Source: Candidatus Heimdallarchaeota archaeon (GTDB taxonomy: Archaea > Asgardarchaeota > Heimdallarchaeia > Heimdallarchaeales > Kariarchaeaceae). From it: 64,000 nt of DNA. The position numbers were made by a program, and so were the translations under genes. Shown here one piece after another: positions 1 through 7,459 of the stretch. Position 1 is the stretch's first letter. Every line of letters begins with the position of its first letter. The notes beneath the pieces are model-generated. The model ran no database searches and was not told the origin of the DNA. It saw nothing but the letters and a program-made list of their open reading frames with translations. The stretch covers positions 1 to 64,000 of the forward strand of contig JADCLS010000006.1 in assembly GCA_026702845.1 (NCBI GenBank), read 5' to 3'.

Positions 1-184
1 ATGTTCAATTTGGCTAAGCTCATGGAACCTGAAAATTTTGGGAGGTGGGAATTTTTGAATTAGACATAAAATATATAATTACCAAAACATGTAGGTTTAT
101 CAAAATATATCTATCATATAACCCCTAATTATTCTTGGCATTGGATTGAAATTATAGTTGGCTTGAATATAGTCAAATATTAAA

Positions 185-295
185 TTAGTTGATAAATGCT
201 CCTGGATAATGTATATCAACATAATTTTCTTTCAGATTAATCAGCACATCCTTTATTGTATCATTTCCGTATTCTTCTTCCGTTAAAATCTTCAT
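185..295 (-). CDS. Possible 36-residue small ORF or gene remnant
   Basis: The reverse strand has an ATG-to-TAA frame of 36 codons. The product starts MKILTEEEYGND and ends HYPGAFIN. Its composition is acidic and looks like normal coding sequence, not random AT-rich translation. I do not recognise it. It sits head to head with a permease remnant (298-507) in a region with no intact gene, so it could be the N-terminal piece of a decayed gene. No good TATA box or ribosome binding site decides the matter. Confidence 0.25.
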   Translation of the reverse strand: MKILTEEEYGNDTIKDVLINLKENYVDIHYPGAFIN

Positions 296-297
296 AA

Positions 298-507
298 GAT
301 TTCAAAAAAAAGTTCGTATGCCCAAATTTCAAAGCCCAGAGTCAAATTATTTTGAATAACTACTGGGTTGATAGAACAAGAATTCTCTATGAAAATGATG
401 TCCAATGGGATGATCTGTATGCTTTCATAGGCTATATGTTGTTGATATCAATTTGTATCTATTTTAGCCTAAGAAGGATACAACAAAAGGAATTCTATAC
501 CCAATAG
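298..507 (+). pseudogene. C-terminal remnant of a membrane protein, probably an ABC-type permease
   Basis: An open frame with no plausible start begins just after a stop codon at 295-297 and ends at a TAG at 505-507. It reads a polar stretch (NNYWVDRTRILYENDV), a hydrophobic segment (LYAFIGYMLLISICIYFSL) and a basic tail (RRIQQKEFYTQ). That order, a short loop then a last transmembrane helix then a charged cytoplasmic end, is typical of the C-terminus of ABC-2 type export permeases. The preceding frame is interrupted by many stops, so only the 3' end of the gene survives. The family assignment is inferred from layout; that it is a broken fragment is seen directly. Confidence 0.45.
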
Positions 508-698
508 GTTTCTATAAAACAATCCAAATATTCGTAATATGAATAATTACACGAAATTATTATTCTACCATCGAGCTGAAGTAATAACCTATAGGTCACC
601 AGTTTCTACTCTTTCAGTAACTACCATTAATACATAATTTATACCTAGATGAAATCTTCATCATTATTAAATTCTTCAAACCTAACATCATCAAAAAA

Positions 699-872
699 TT
701 ACTCATCATCGGTCTGAATGGAAGATCGAGTTAGAGAAAGTATCAGTCTAGGTATAGAAAATACGAACCCAATGCTGAGAAGCATAAATAGAATGATAAT
801 TAATTTCTTCAGGGTTGGTTCGAAGTTGGAATTGATTTTCCTAATGGCAGGTACAGGTATTTTATAGAGTAA
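699..872 (-). pseudogene. Possible remnant or short membrane peptide
   Basis: On the reverse strand a frame of about 57 codons ends at a TAA (699-701). It contains a basic and hydrophobic stretch (KKLIIILFMLLSIGFVFSIP) that would be a good signal peptide or membrane helix, followed by a short polar tail. No convincing start codon is present, although a TATAAAA-like sequence lies at its 5' edge. It may be a truncated membrane gene or a short membrane peptide. The rest of the 510-990 stretch holds nothing else that I can support apart from the promoter of the next gene. Confidence 0.2.
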
Positions 873-992
873 TTAATACTCGTCTCACTCTTTTAGGAGA
901 TCAATTACGTTTTCCCACTAAAATAACCATCTTCTTGAATATTAATTTTCATTAACTGAAAAAAATAAATAAAATAAATATTTTAATAATAT

Positions 993-2147
993 ATGTCGCA
1001 AGTCTCAAATGAAAGTATATATGTAAAACCATTTGTTTATTTAGCAGATAAACCTTTAATTATGTATATTTTCTGGTTTGTTTATTTCATCATCAGGATA
1101 TATTCTATTTCAGGCATTATTGATCCAAAAATAGTTATTTCTACCTTTATTGGGGTCATTATAATTATTATAGTCACCTATCTCATGATAGGGAATAATA
1201 CTCATGATTTTCGTTGGAAAATTGCATTTCGGGTCTTGCTCTTAATGTTAATGCTGACACAGAATGGGATTATCAGACAATTATGGGATAAAACCTTCGT
1301 AGCCTCAGGTGTAGAGGCAACATTACTTGAACAAATCGCAACAAGTATTATTCTTGTTCCTTTTGCGGTGATTATTATAATCTCGATATTTCGTCTGATA
1401 AATAATTTTTATTTTGAACTGGAAAGTGTAAGTAAAGAATTTATCAAGGGTAATAGAAATATACAGATAAAAAATGAAGAAATAATGAAGGATCCTATCT
1501 TTGGAGGATTATCTGAATTCATTAACAATATGATTACTGAATCTAACCATCAAATGAATAGTATTCAGGATGCAGTAGAACTTATGGCATCAACTGCAGT
1601 GGAACTGCACGCATCTGCTGAAGAAGTAAATGCTTCTTCTGAGGAGGTGGCATCCACATCCCAAGCCATGAGTGATGGTGCTACTTCACAGACAGAATTG
1701 ATATCAGAAATCAATGAGAAAATTCATGATCTAGAAACAATAGTGGAGGATATTGTGAAAAAAATTCAACTGAATACACAGGAAGTCTCTAGTATATCCT
1801 TACAAACGAATATTTTGGCACTTAATGCTGGAATTGAGGCTTCAAGAGCTGGGGATTATGGACGAGGTTTCAATGTCGTGGCAGATAATGTCAGAAAACT
1901 ATCCGATCAATCCAAACTGGCATCTGAACGTATAGAGACAGTTGCTGATGAGATTAAGGAGACTTTATTGAATGTATTCAATTCCATATCAAATACCATG
2001 GTCAACGTGGTCTCCGTTTCAGAGGAGACAGCAGCTTCAGCAGAAGAAGTTGCTGCTGCTGCTGAGGAGATGACAGCTTCCATGAAGGAGATAGCCAGCT
2101 TAGCAGAGAAGTTGAGCGAGTATGGAATGCGTAAAAAAACAATTTAA
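993..2147 (+). CDS. Methyl-accepting chemotaxis protein (orphan chemoreceptor)
   Basis: The protein has 384 residues. Four hydrophobic segments lie at about 21-39, 48-67, 75-92 and 115-137 with only short loops, so it lacks the large extracellular sensor domain of classical chemoreceptors and probably senses within the membrane or cytoplasm. Residues from about 190 to the end form the coiled-coil signalling domain. The conserved hairpin tip is clear at about 269-307 (SLQTNILALNAGIEASRAGD then GRGF), which in known receptors contacts CheA and CheW. Heptads rich in E-E and A-S flank the tip, as in methylation helices. No che or archaellum genes are nearby. An AT-rich TATA-like stretch about 26 bases before the ATG suggests a leaderless message. 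The domain call is secure; the signal sensed is unknown. Confidence 0.92.
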   Translation: MSQVSNESIYVKPFVYLADKPLIMYIFWFVYFIIRIYSISGIIDPKIVISTFIGVIIIIIVTYLMIGNNTHDFRWKIAFRVLLLMLMLTQNGIIRQLWDKTFVASGVEATLLEQIATSIILVPFAVIIIISIFRLINNFYFELESVSKEFIKGNRNIQIKNEEIMKDPIFGGLSEFINNMITESNHQMNSIQDAVELMASTAVELHASAEEVNASSEEVASTSQAMSDGATSQTELISEINEKIHDLETIVEDIVKKIQLNTQEVSSISLQTNILALNAGIEASRAGDYGRGFNVVADNVRKLSDQSKLASERIETVADEIKETLLNVFNSISNTMVNVVSVSEETAASAEEVAAAAEEMTASMKEIASLAEKLSEYGMRKKTI

Positions 2148-2268
2148 CTTTTCCTTAAATTATCATTGACAGTATTTTCTTGATTATATTATATCTTGAA
2201 TTCGAAATTTCTTGAATATAATAGTTAATCCTGCAAGTATTAATATAATTGATCATTGATAGTACTAT

Positions 2269-2334
2269 TGAGCCCTAGAATTAGGTCTATGGAAGCAGGG
2301 ATGTGGTGGGTACCACTAACCTCATTTTTTTTTT
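2269..2334 (+). ncRNA. Repeated 66-nt candidate structured RNA, copy 1
   Basis: This 66-base unit begins TGAG and ends CTCA followed by exactly ten Ts, the usual archaeal termination signal. The ends can pair (TGAG with CTCA). Inside, CCTA/TAGG closes a small hairpin and GTGGT/ACCAC closes a second one. A TATA-like box (TTAATATA, about 2240-2247) sits at the right distance upstream, with CCTGCAA (2230-2236) further up and a 10-base palindrome (2259-2268) just before the start. Copy 2 has the box and CCTGCAA at identical spacing, which argues for a transcription unit. The T-run touches the stop codon of a DUF3800-type remnant on the other strand. It could instead be a conserved end of a mobile element or a 3' UTR element of the opposite gene. 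Confidence 0.6.
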
Positions 2335-2510
2335 AATCCTCAACAACTATGAATTCAATTTTGGGGATCATGAAGAACTCATTGAAGAGCCAGAGAGGAT
2401 TGAACCATGGCTTGATCTTCTCCTCATCAATAGAATCCATTGGGAAAATCTTCACCCCGTATCCCATGAAAGCATTTGCATCATATCCAGAGAATTTGAT
2501 ATATCAATTT
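2333..2510 (-). pseudogene. 3' remnant of a DUF3800-type gene
   Basis: Read on the reverse strand, about 56 codons ending at TAA (2333-2335) match the C-terminus of the intact DUF3800-type protein at 6402-7232. Shared stretches include GY then D, MGYG, KIFP, DEEK, WFNPL, FN then FF, and EFI near the end. The frame is still open across the matching part but is closed by an in-frame TGA upstream, where the similarity stops. So this is a 5'-truncated paralogue, kept together with its adjoining copy of the 66-base element. The forward-strand frame over this stretch is a shadow. Confidence 0.75.
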
Positions 2511-2597
2511 TCGTTTCATTAATACGAAATGCCTAAGTTCACTAATAACTATTTTTTATGAAGTTAATTTATATGCTGTATAATTTCATTTCAAACC

Positions 2598-3173
2598 ATG
2601 AAATCTGGGCTTGTATTATTATTGATTTTTATTCTCTGTTTGAGTGCTCCAGTGTACCATGAAATTTCGAGTGTTGCTGATCAGGATACAAAGGATTTGG
2701 AAATCAACTACCTCCATCTGTTCTCTGATTCTGAGTTTAGACAGAAGACCGATTTGATAACCCTTACTGGAATCATGATGAGTGTGGAATTTTCTGATGA
2801 TATTATTTTCAAAGCAGATAGGGAAATTCGAATGACATTTTCAGGCTCCATCCCAACACAACCTGTTCTCATTAATGAAGAGAAACCCATGATATCTGGT
2901 TTTCTTATCCCTGGAGCCCAGCATGTGGTTTACTATAATATCTATCCAAGTATTGATCTGGTTTTTTCGCTTGTTGATGGAATCTTCAAATCCTCATTCA
3001 TCATTCATGTGGAGGCAGATTACAGGCTTATTATGTATAAGTATCTCAGCTTCACTGAAATCCCAATAAGGCTTTCTGAAGATAATCTGATCATAGGGGA
3101 TTATTGGAGGGAATCAGGTCTGATCCTGACAGATACTACAAACAGTAATCAGATTTATAATAAAGAAGAATAG
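2598..3173 (+). CDS. Short exported protein resembling the N-terminal domain of SBBP/DUF7948 surface proteins
   Basis: The protein has 191 residues with a signal peptide at 1-17 or so (KSGLVLLLIFILCLSAP). The middle, around 105-150, contains PGAQHVVYYNIYPSIDLVF. This resembles the hallmark of the domain that precedes SBBP beta-propeller repeats in bacterial and archaeal surface proteins, usually a nova-YPGIDLVYYG-type motif followed by a strand-rich stretch. Here no propeller repeats follow, so the protein is either a free-standing version or the stump of a larger surface protein. A TATA-like box (about 2567-2575) lies 27 bases before the ATG, which supports a leaderless message and an expressed gene. 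The family link is by eye only. Confidence 0.6.
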   Translation: MKSGLVLLLIFILCLSAPVYHEISSVADQDTKDLEINYLHLFSDSEFRQKTDLITLTGIMMSVEFSDDIIFKADREIRMTFSGSIPTQPVLINEEKPMISGFLIPGAQHVVYYNIYPSIDLVFSLVDGIFKSSFIIHVEADYRLIMYKYLSFTEIPIRLSEDNLIIGDYWRESGLILTDTTNSNQIYNKEE

Positions 3174-3422
3174 AAAATTTCAAACATCCAAATTATTTCT
3201 AGTTACCATTGAATACGATACTTAGTAATTAAAGAGTAAATATTTCTTTTTGAGTAGTATTTACTGAACAGTTACCCAATAATTCTTAAGTCAGTACACT
3301 TTAATTTGATTAACAAGGATTGAAGACTTTATTTTGAAAAATCACTTCAGAGAAATAAAGAACTAATTTGGATCTAGTACAGTCTCGATTTTTAATTACG
3401 TTTACAGGAGGTAAGAATATAC

Positions 3423-3626
3423 ATGCAAGGAAAAATAAAGAAAATACTTCATAACCGAGGTTTCGGCTTCATCTCAATTGATGGAGAGAGTGAAGAAATC
3501 TTCTTCCACCAGAGCCAGTTAACTGGAGATCTCACATTAGATGATCTGGAGGAAGAACAAGCCGTCAAATTTGACATTGAAGAAACGTCAAAGGGCCCAC
3601 AAGCTACAAATATCAGCAAAGCCTAA
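3423..3626 (+). CDS. Cold-shock domain protein (CspA family)
   Basis: The protein has 67 residues, the standard length for a single cold-shock OB-fold domain that binds single-stranded RNA or DNA. The RNP1-like motif is RGFGFISI at about 12-19 and the RNP2-like motif is EIFFHQSQL at about 25-33. The end (GPQATNIS) matches the family's closing strand. It has an unusually strong Shine-Dalgarno sequence (GGAGGT, 3407-3412), ten bases before the ATG, whereas most genes here look leaderless. The 250 bases upstream are non-coding and carry its promoter, possibly the AAATAAAG near 3353. It is probably an RNA chaperone. Csp proteins are common in bacteria and patchy in archaea, so transfer is likely in the lineage's past. 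Confidence 0.93.
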   Translation: MQGKIKKILHNRGFGFISIDGESEEIFFHQSQLTGDLTLDDLEEEQAVKFDIEETSKGPQATNISKA

Positions 3627-3840
3627 AATAAGTAGATCTAAAACTACTTTTATTAATTGAACTTATCAAAACAATATGTAATTATCAAATTCATTAGATA
3701 TCAATACTAAATCATAGAAACTCAAAACGGAATTGAAAAAAAGATATTTTGTTGAATCTGTGTCGAAATCTACAATTTATCATTGAATCCTGATGGTATG
3801 ACCTGCAATGCTTAATATATTAGGATGACTAGTATACTAG

Positions 3841-3906
3841 TGAGCCCTAGAATTAGGTCTATGGAAGCAGGGATGTGGTAGGCACCACTAACCTCATTTT
3901 TTTTTT
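3841..3906 (+). ncRNA. Repeated 66-nt candidate structured RNA, copy 2
   Basis: Same length and almost the same sequence as copy 1. The only differences are two bases in the loop of the GTGGT/ACCAC hairpin (AGGC here, GGGT in copy 1). It runs from TGAG to a ten-T tract. Upstream are CCTGCAA (3802-3808), a TATA-like CTTAATATATTA (3811-3822) and a perfect 14-base palindrome (3828-3841) at the same place where copy 1 has a 10-base palindrome. The stop codon of a very short DUF3800-type remnant lies four bases beyond the T-run on the other strand. Nothing else is recognisable in the remaining intergenic DNA between 3627 and 4035. Confidence 0.6.
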
Positions 3907-3909
3907 ACT

Positions 3910-3964
3910 CTATTCTTCATCGAAAATGAATTCTATCTTAGATATAATGAAAAAATCATTCAAA
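3910..3964 (-). pseudogene. Very short 3' remnant of a DUF3800-type gene
   Basis: On the reverse strand the last 17 or so codons before a TAG (3910-3912) read NDFFIISKIEFIFDEE. This lines up with the C-terminus of the intact protein at 6402-7232 (NDFFMLPRMEFIYDEE). Beyond that the similarity ends. It is too short to be meaningful alone, but it sits in exactly the same position relative to the 66-base element as the other two copies. Confidence 0.65.
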
Positions 3965-4035
3965 TTGGTCAAGATATGGCCCTTGTGTTGTAATATTTAT
4001 TCTCTATGAAATTGATTTGCAGAAATGATCTGCAT

Positions 4036-6216
4036 TCATTGCTTAAATCTTTTAATAATAGGCATTAAAATAAGCATGATTGTAATGGAGAGAATATCAA
4101 TGGGAAGTATATTAATCCAGCCATTCCCTCTCGATGTAATGTTGATATCCCATTCCTCTGTGTCATAGCGATAACGTCGATCCTGTACTTGATATCCCTC
4201 TTGTCTCATGAGATCACTTGCATAATCCAAAGAGTATGGAACTTTTGCCTGAATTGTATCAAATTCACCTGAATTAGCAAAGGCAATACTATACCAAGGT
4301 TTGGCAAATCCATCGTGTATCTGGACAAAGATATCCCTATTAAGTGCAAAAGAGATTGCCTTTCTAACATAGATCTTCTGGAGGTGATCATTCAGGAGGT
4401 TGAAGATCAGTAATTCAGGACCTATCGCGGGTACAACGGTCTTTAAGATGAATCTTGAGTCATCAATGTGAGCTTCTACCTGTTCAGTACCCAGCTGGGT
4501 GGACTGGATAACATCAATTGCACCTGCTTCGAACTGGACAAGTTGAGCATTGATATCCTCTATGATAATGTGATCAATCGTCTCGATACCTTGAGAAGTG
4601 GGTTTGATGTGATCAATCTCTGATCCAGCGAAAGCCCAGTAGTAAGCATCCTGAGAGTAGTTATTGAATGGAGCAAATATATCAAGTGAAATGTTAGTAT
4701 GGGTCTCTAGTGCTTGTATCTCGACATTATTGCGATCATAATAGTTATCAATATCCCATTCATTAGGATACCAAAAATCTTCTCTGGCTCTGAATGAATA
4801 GGACTCTTCTTCTTTCATCGTTACCATCTCATAAGGACCAACATGTGAAACGCCTTCTAAGGTTTCCCAGTGATTCCATTCCTCTGAAGCCCAGGGATTA
4901 AAGGACATTCCAACCTCAAGTGGACTCTCAATGATGCTATTAAATTCATTCATATAATGGAGTGGGCCACCAAGGATGTGATGGGGTAATGGTTGCACAG
5001 AGCCAAATTTGATGTAATCATCAGGAGTTGCATACCTAGAATCATACCAAACATTAAAAGTATCCAGATTATTAATGGTAGTGCTTGCGTTATAGTCGAC
5101 AATTCCAGTGAAATCATCTTCAAAGGAAAGTTCAAAGTCATCGGAATCAATAAAGGTTCTCAAGACATCGAAGGCGAGTACAAAATCCTCTGCATCTAAC
5201 GGTTCAGCTGCAATAGAATTTCCCTTGTAATCGGTTGTTGCTGACCAATTGGCTTGATTACCCAATAAAAAGGTAAATCTCATTAAAGGGATCTCAGCTG
5301 TATTCTTATTGTTATCATCATCATAGGTTCCATCCTCAGTTTGAAAGTAATTCCATGCTAGGTTGGGGTGAGGGTTGTTGAATTGATCAAAGGAGATTAG
5401 CGTGGTGTGAGTGTATCTGGCCAAGTCATCCTGTGCATTGTCAATTGCTTGATAGGGATCGAGAATATAGTTCTGCGGGGTAGAAACAGAAAATCTTAGG
5501 TGTGTGCTATTGGATTCCCTACCCACTTCATTAGACTCCCATCTAGCACCAAGTGCACGCGAGTTCACCACTCCTTCTTGAGGTTCCCAATTCTCATTAT
5601 TTGATCCACCATAACCCTTCCACATTGCAATATGGAAATCTTTTGTTACAAGTGGTAGATCATACAATAAATTTTCAAAGTAGAAATCATTAAAATGTTC
5701 AAATTTTGTTAACTTCTGATGGTAATCACTCTCTGAATCAAAATCACTTATCATTTCATCAATCTCTTCAGTAGTGTATCCAATATCTTCTTCCTGCCAT
5801 AGCTGCCAATCAGGATCCCCTAACTGTAGCACTTTTGAACCAAAATAGTGATTTGAGGCATATTGCCAGGAAAATTCAGGAATTGAATTAGAAGACAGCT
5901 TTGCATGGTCTATTCTACTTTGCATGAGAATTTGATCACTGTATCGGACATGAGCAAGATCAAATGGTCTTCCTGTTGTCGTGTGAGGTAATTCACTGAC
6001 AAATTGACCCCAAGGTTTGGCAAATATCCTAACTTCAATTCCGAGTGGTGCGAGTGCTTGTTTTATGTAAAGAGCATATGATTCAGTTTCTCTTATTCCG
6101 CTTTCTGTGTAGTAATAGAGCTCAAAATTCGTTTCTATGATTTCATAACCTTTTGCTACTTGCAGACCCTGCATTACAAGAATTACTAGAAGTAATCTAA
6201 CAAACCATATTTTCAT
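4036..6216 (-). CDS. Extracellular solute-binding protein, family 5 (peptide/nickel type)
   Basis: The 726-residue protein has a signal peptide (about 1-23), then a long periplasmic-binding-type domain. The family-5 hallmark near the end is visible (YVRKAISFALNRDIFVQ, then the PWYS and SLDYA region typical of DppA/OppA proteins), and N-terminal stretches such as TESGIRETESYALYIKQAL and GRPFDLAHV fit. A C-terminal hydrophobic helix with a basic end (about 702-726, IKRFKQ) would anchor it to the membrane, as is common in archaea. Family members bind oligopeptides, sugars or nickel for an ABC importer, but no permease or ATPase genes are next to it. A TATA-like TTTAATA about 27 bases upstream supports the start. 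The substrate cannot be read from the sequence. Confidence 0.88.
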   Translation of the reverse strand: MKIWFVRLLLVILVMQGLQVAKGYEIIETNFELYYYTESGIRETESYALYIKQALAPLGIEVRIFAKPWGQFVSELPHTTTGRPFDLAHVRYSDQILMQSRIDHAKLSSNSIPEFSWQYASNHYFGSKVLQLGDPDWQLWQEEDIGYTTEEIDEMISDFDSESDYHQKLTKFEHFNDFYFENLLYDLPLVTKDFHIAMWKGYGGSNNENWEPQEGVVNSRALGARWESNEVGRESNSTHLRFSVSTPQNYILDPYQAIDNAQDDLARYTHTTLISFDQFNNPHPNLAWNYFQTEDGTYDDDNNKNTAEIPLMRFTFLLGNQANWSATTDYKGNSIAAEPLDAEDFVLAFDVLRTFIDSDDFELSFEDDFTGIVDYNASTTINNLDTFNVWYDSRYATPDDYIKFGSVQPLPHHILGGPLHYMNEFNSIIESPLEVGMSFNPWASEEWNHWETLEGVSHVGPYEMVTMKEEESYSFRAREDFWYPNEWDIDNYYDRNNVEIQALETHTNISLDIFAPFNNYSQDAYYWAFAGSEIDHIKPTSQGIETIDHIIIEDINAQLVQFEAGAIDVIQSTQLGTEQVEAHIDDSRFILKTVVPAIGPELLIFNLLNDHLQKIYVRKAISFALNRDIFVQIHDGFAKPWYSIAFANSGEFDTIQAKVPYSLDYASDLMRQEGYQVQDRRYRYDTEEWDINITSRGNGWINILPIDILSITIMLILMPIIKRFKQ

Positions 6217-6328
6217 ATTAGTATGCTACCAATACACACTATTAAAGATATTGTGAGATTTTGTTATACTACTTCTAAATTATGAAATTCGAAAATCATT
6301 CGCAATTGTCTGTAATCATTAGTAGAAT

Positions 6329-6394
6329 TGAGCTCGAAATTTGGGTCTATGGAAGCAGGGATGTGGTAGGCACCACTAACCTCATTTTTTTTTT
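6329..6394 (+). ncRNA. Repeated 66-nt candidate structured RNA, copy 3
   Basis: The last 49 bases, from GGTCTATGG to the ten-T tract, are identical to copy 2. The first 17 have diverged (TGAGCTCGAAATTTGGG), but a small hairpin can still form in a shifted register. TGAG at the start and CTCA before the T-run are kept, as is the exact 66-base length. Unlike copies 1 and 2 it lacks CCTGCAA and a clear TATA box upstream, so it may be silent. It is the copy that sits beside the one intact DUF3800-type gene, whose TAA lies eight bases past the T-run on the reverse strand. Confidence 0.55.
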
Positions 6395-6401
6395 ATTAGT
6401 A

Positions 6402-7232
6402 TTACTCCTCATCGTAGATAAATTCCATTCGAGGGAGCATAAAAAAATCATTGAAAAACAGGAGTGGATTGAACCAAATCTTGAGTTTTTCCTCATCAAC
6501 CGGATCCACCGGAAAAATCTTCATACCATACCCCATAATCTCATTGCAATCATATCCTACAAATTTGGGAGTGATTGCATCAAATAATTTTTTGGATAAC
6601 GTACTCATCAAATCATACTCAATATCGGAAGAATAATATCTTCGTACAGTCCAGGCAACAAGTTCTGCTAGCTGAAGTGGAGAATGGGGAGAGGATGGAA
6701 TAAATTCAATTCCTGCATAGTTTCCTCGCATATACTTGCTATCAATTCCATCCAAAAGTGATTGCAGGGAATAATCAAACTCAGGGTTGGTTTGGTTACG
6801 AATAATGACAAATTCCTCATCGAATTCATCGGCATATCTACTTAAACGCTCCAACATAAGTTTCCAAGCCCATTCAGTAATCCATAGTGTCGAGTAATGA
6901 TTGCCCGTTTGTGAGTAAATATTAGATTTATCTATCATTACTGAGATGATAACCAACTCAAGTGAGTTTATAAAAGTAGCAATATCAATTAAAGTATCAA
7001 TTCGATCCTCCATACTAACTTCATTAAATGCATTTCTAGCACGTAGAATATCAGTTATCGAGAAATAGCTAGTATATAGAACTTCATCATCATATATTTC
7101 CCTTTTCATATTAATTATTGATTCTACTATACCTTCCACATTATTTTCTTGGATAAGGACAGCAGATAGTACATAATTTCCCTCATCATTCATAGTAGCG
7201 ATTCCCGATTCCTTAATAAATGCAAAATACAT
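6402..7232 (-). CDS. DUF3800-type protein
   Basis: The protein has 276 residues. The N-terminus reads MYFAFIKESG, then a VLSAVLI strand, and the C-terminal half has LQLAELVAWTVRRYY. These correspond to the DESG and QLADLVA-x-AVRR motifs of the DUF3800 family, which is thought to have an RNase H-like fold and occurs in prokaryotes, phages and mobile elements. Two positions usually acidic Asp are changed here (K in place of D before ESG, E in place of D in QLAEL), so a nuclease activity may be altered. A TTTAAATATG box (7262-7273 region, reverse strand) about 27 bases upstream supports the start. The gene ends beside copy 3 of the 66-base element, and two truncated paralogues end beside the other copies. 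Confidence 0.7.
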   Translation of the reverse strand: MYFAFIKESGIATMNDEGNYVLSAVLIQENNVEGIVESIINMKREIYDDEVLYTSYFSITDILRARNAFNEVSMEDRIDTLIDIATFINSLELVIISVMIDKSNIYSQTGNHYSTLWITEWAWKLMLERLSRYADEFDEEFVIIRNQTNPEFDYSLQSLLDGIDSKYMRGNYAGIEFIPSSPHSPLQLAELVAWTVRRYYSSDIEYDLMSTLSKKLFDAITPKFVGYDCNEIMGYGMKIFPVDPVDEEKLKIWFNPLLFFNDFFMLPRMEFIYDEE

Positions 7233-7459
7233 TGTTATCCCTCATAATATTAGGAGTTGACCACATATTTAAAGCAATACAAGAATTATGTATTAAAAAT
7301 CAATTGCAATTCAGTAAATTATCTAAAGATAATCACTGAGAAGCATAAATTACCAATCTTTTCTCTGGTTGTACCTAATCAGATAATTATGCAAAAATCA
7401 GAAAATGACACTACAGATAATCGAAGGAGATAATAATCCGTTTCTTAGTAGTATAGTAT

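Noticed and set aside
2325..2334. The ten-T tract read only as a terminator for the chemoreceptor gene
   Set aside because: The same tract occurs in two other places with no such upstream gene and always as part of the whole 66-base unit.
2303..2536. A 77-codon forward frame over the repeat and the DUF3800 remnant
   Set aside because: The reverse strand carries the recognisable DUF3800 end. The forward frame begins inside the repeated element and matches nothing; the similar frame at 6282-6587 is a shadow of the intact gene for the same reason.
5001..5200. Possible second gene on the forward strand within the solute-binding protein gene
   Set aside because: The frame lacks start signals and lies wholly opposite conserved parts of the binding protein.
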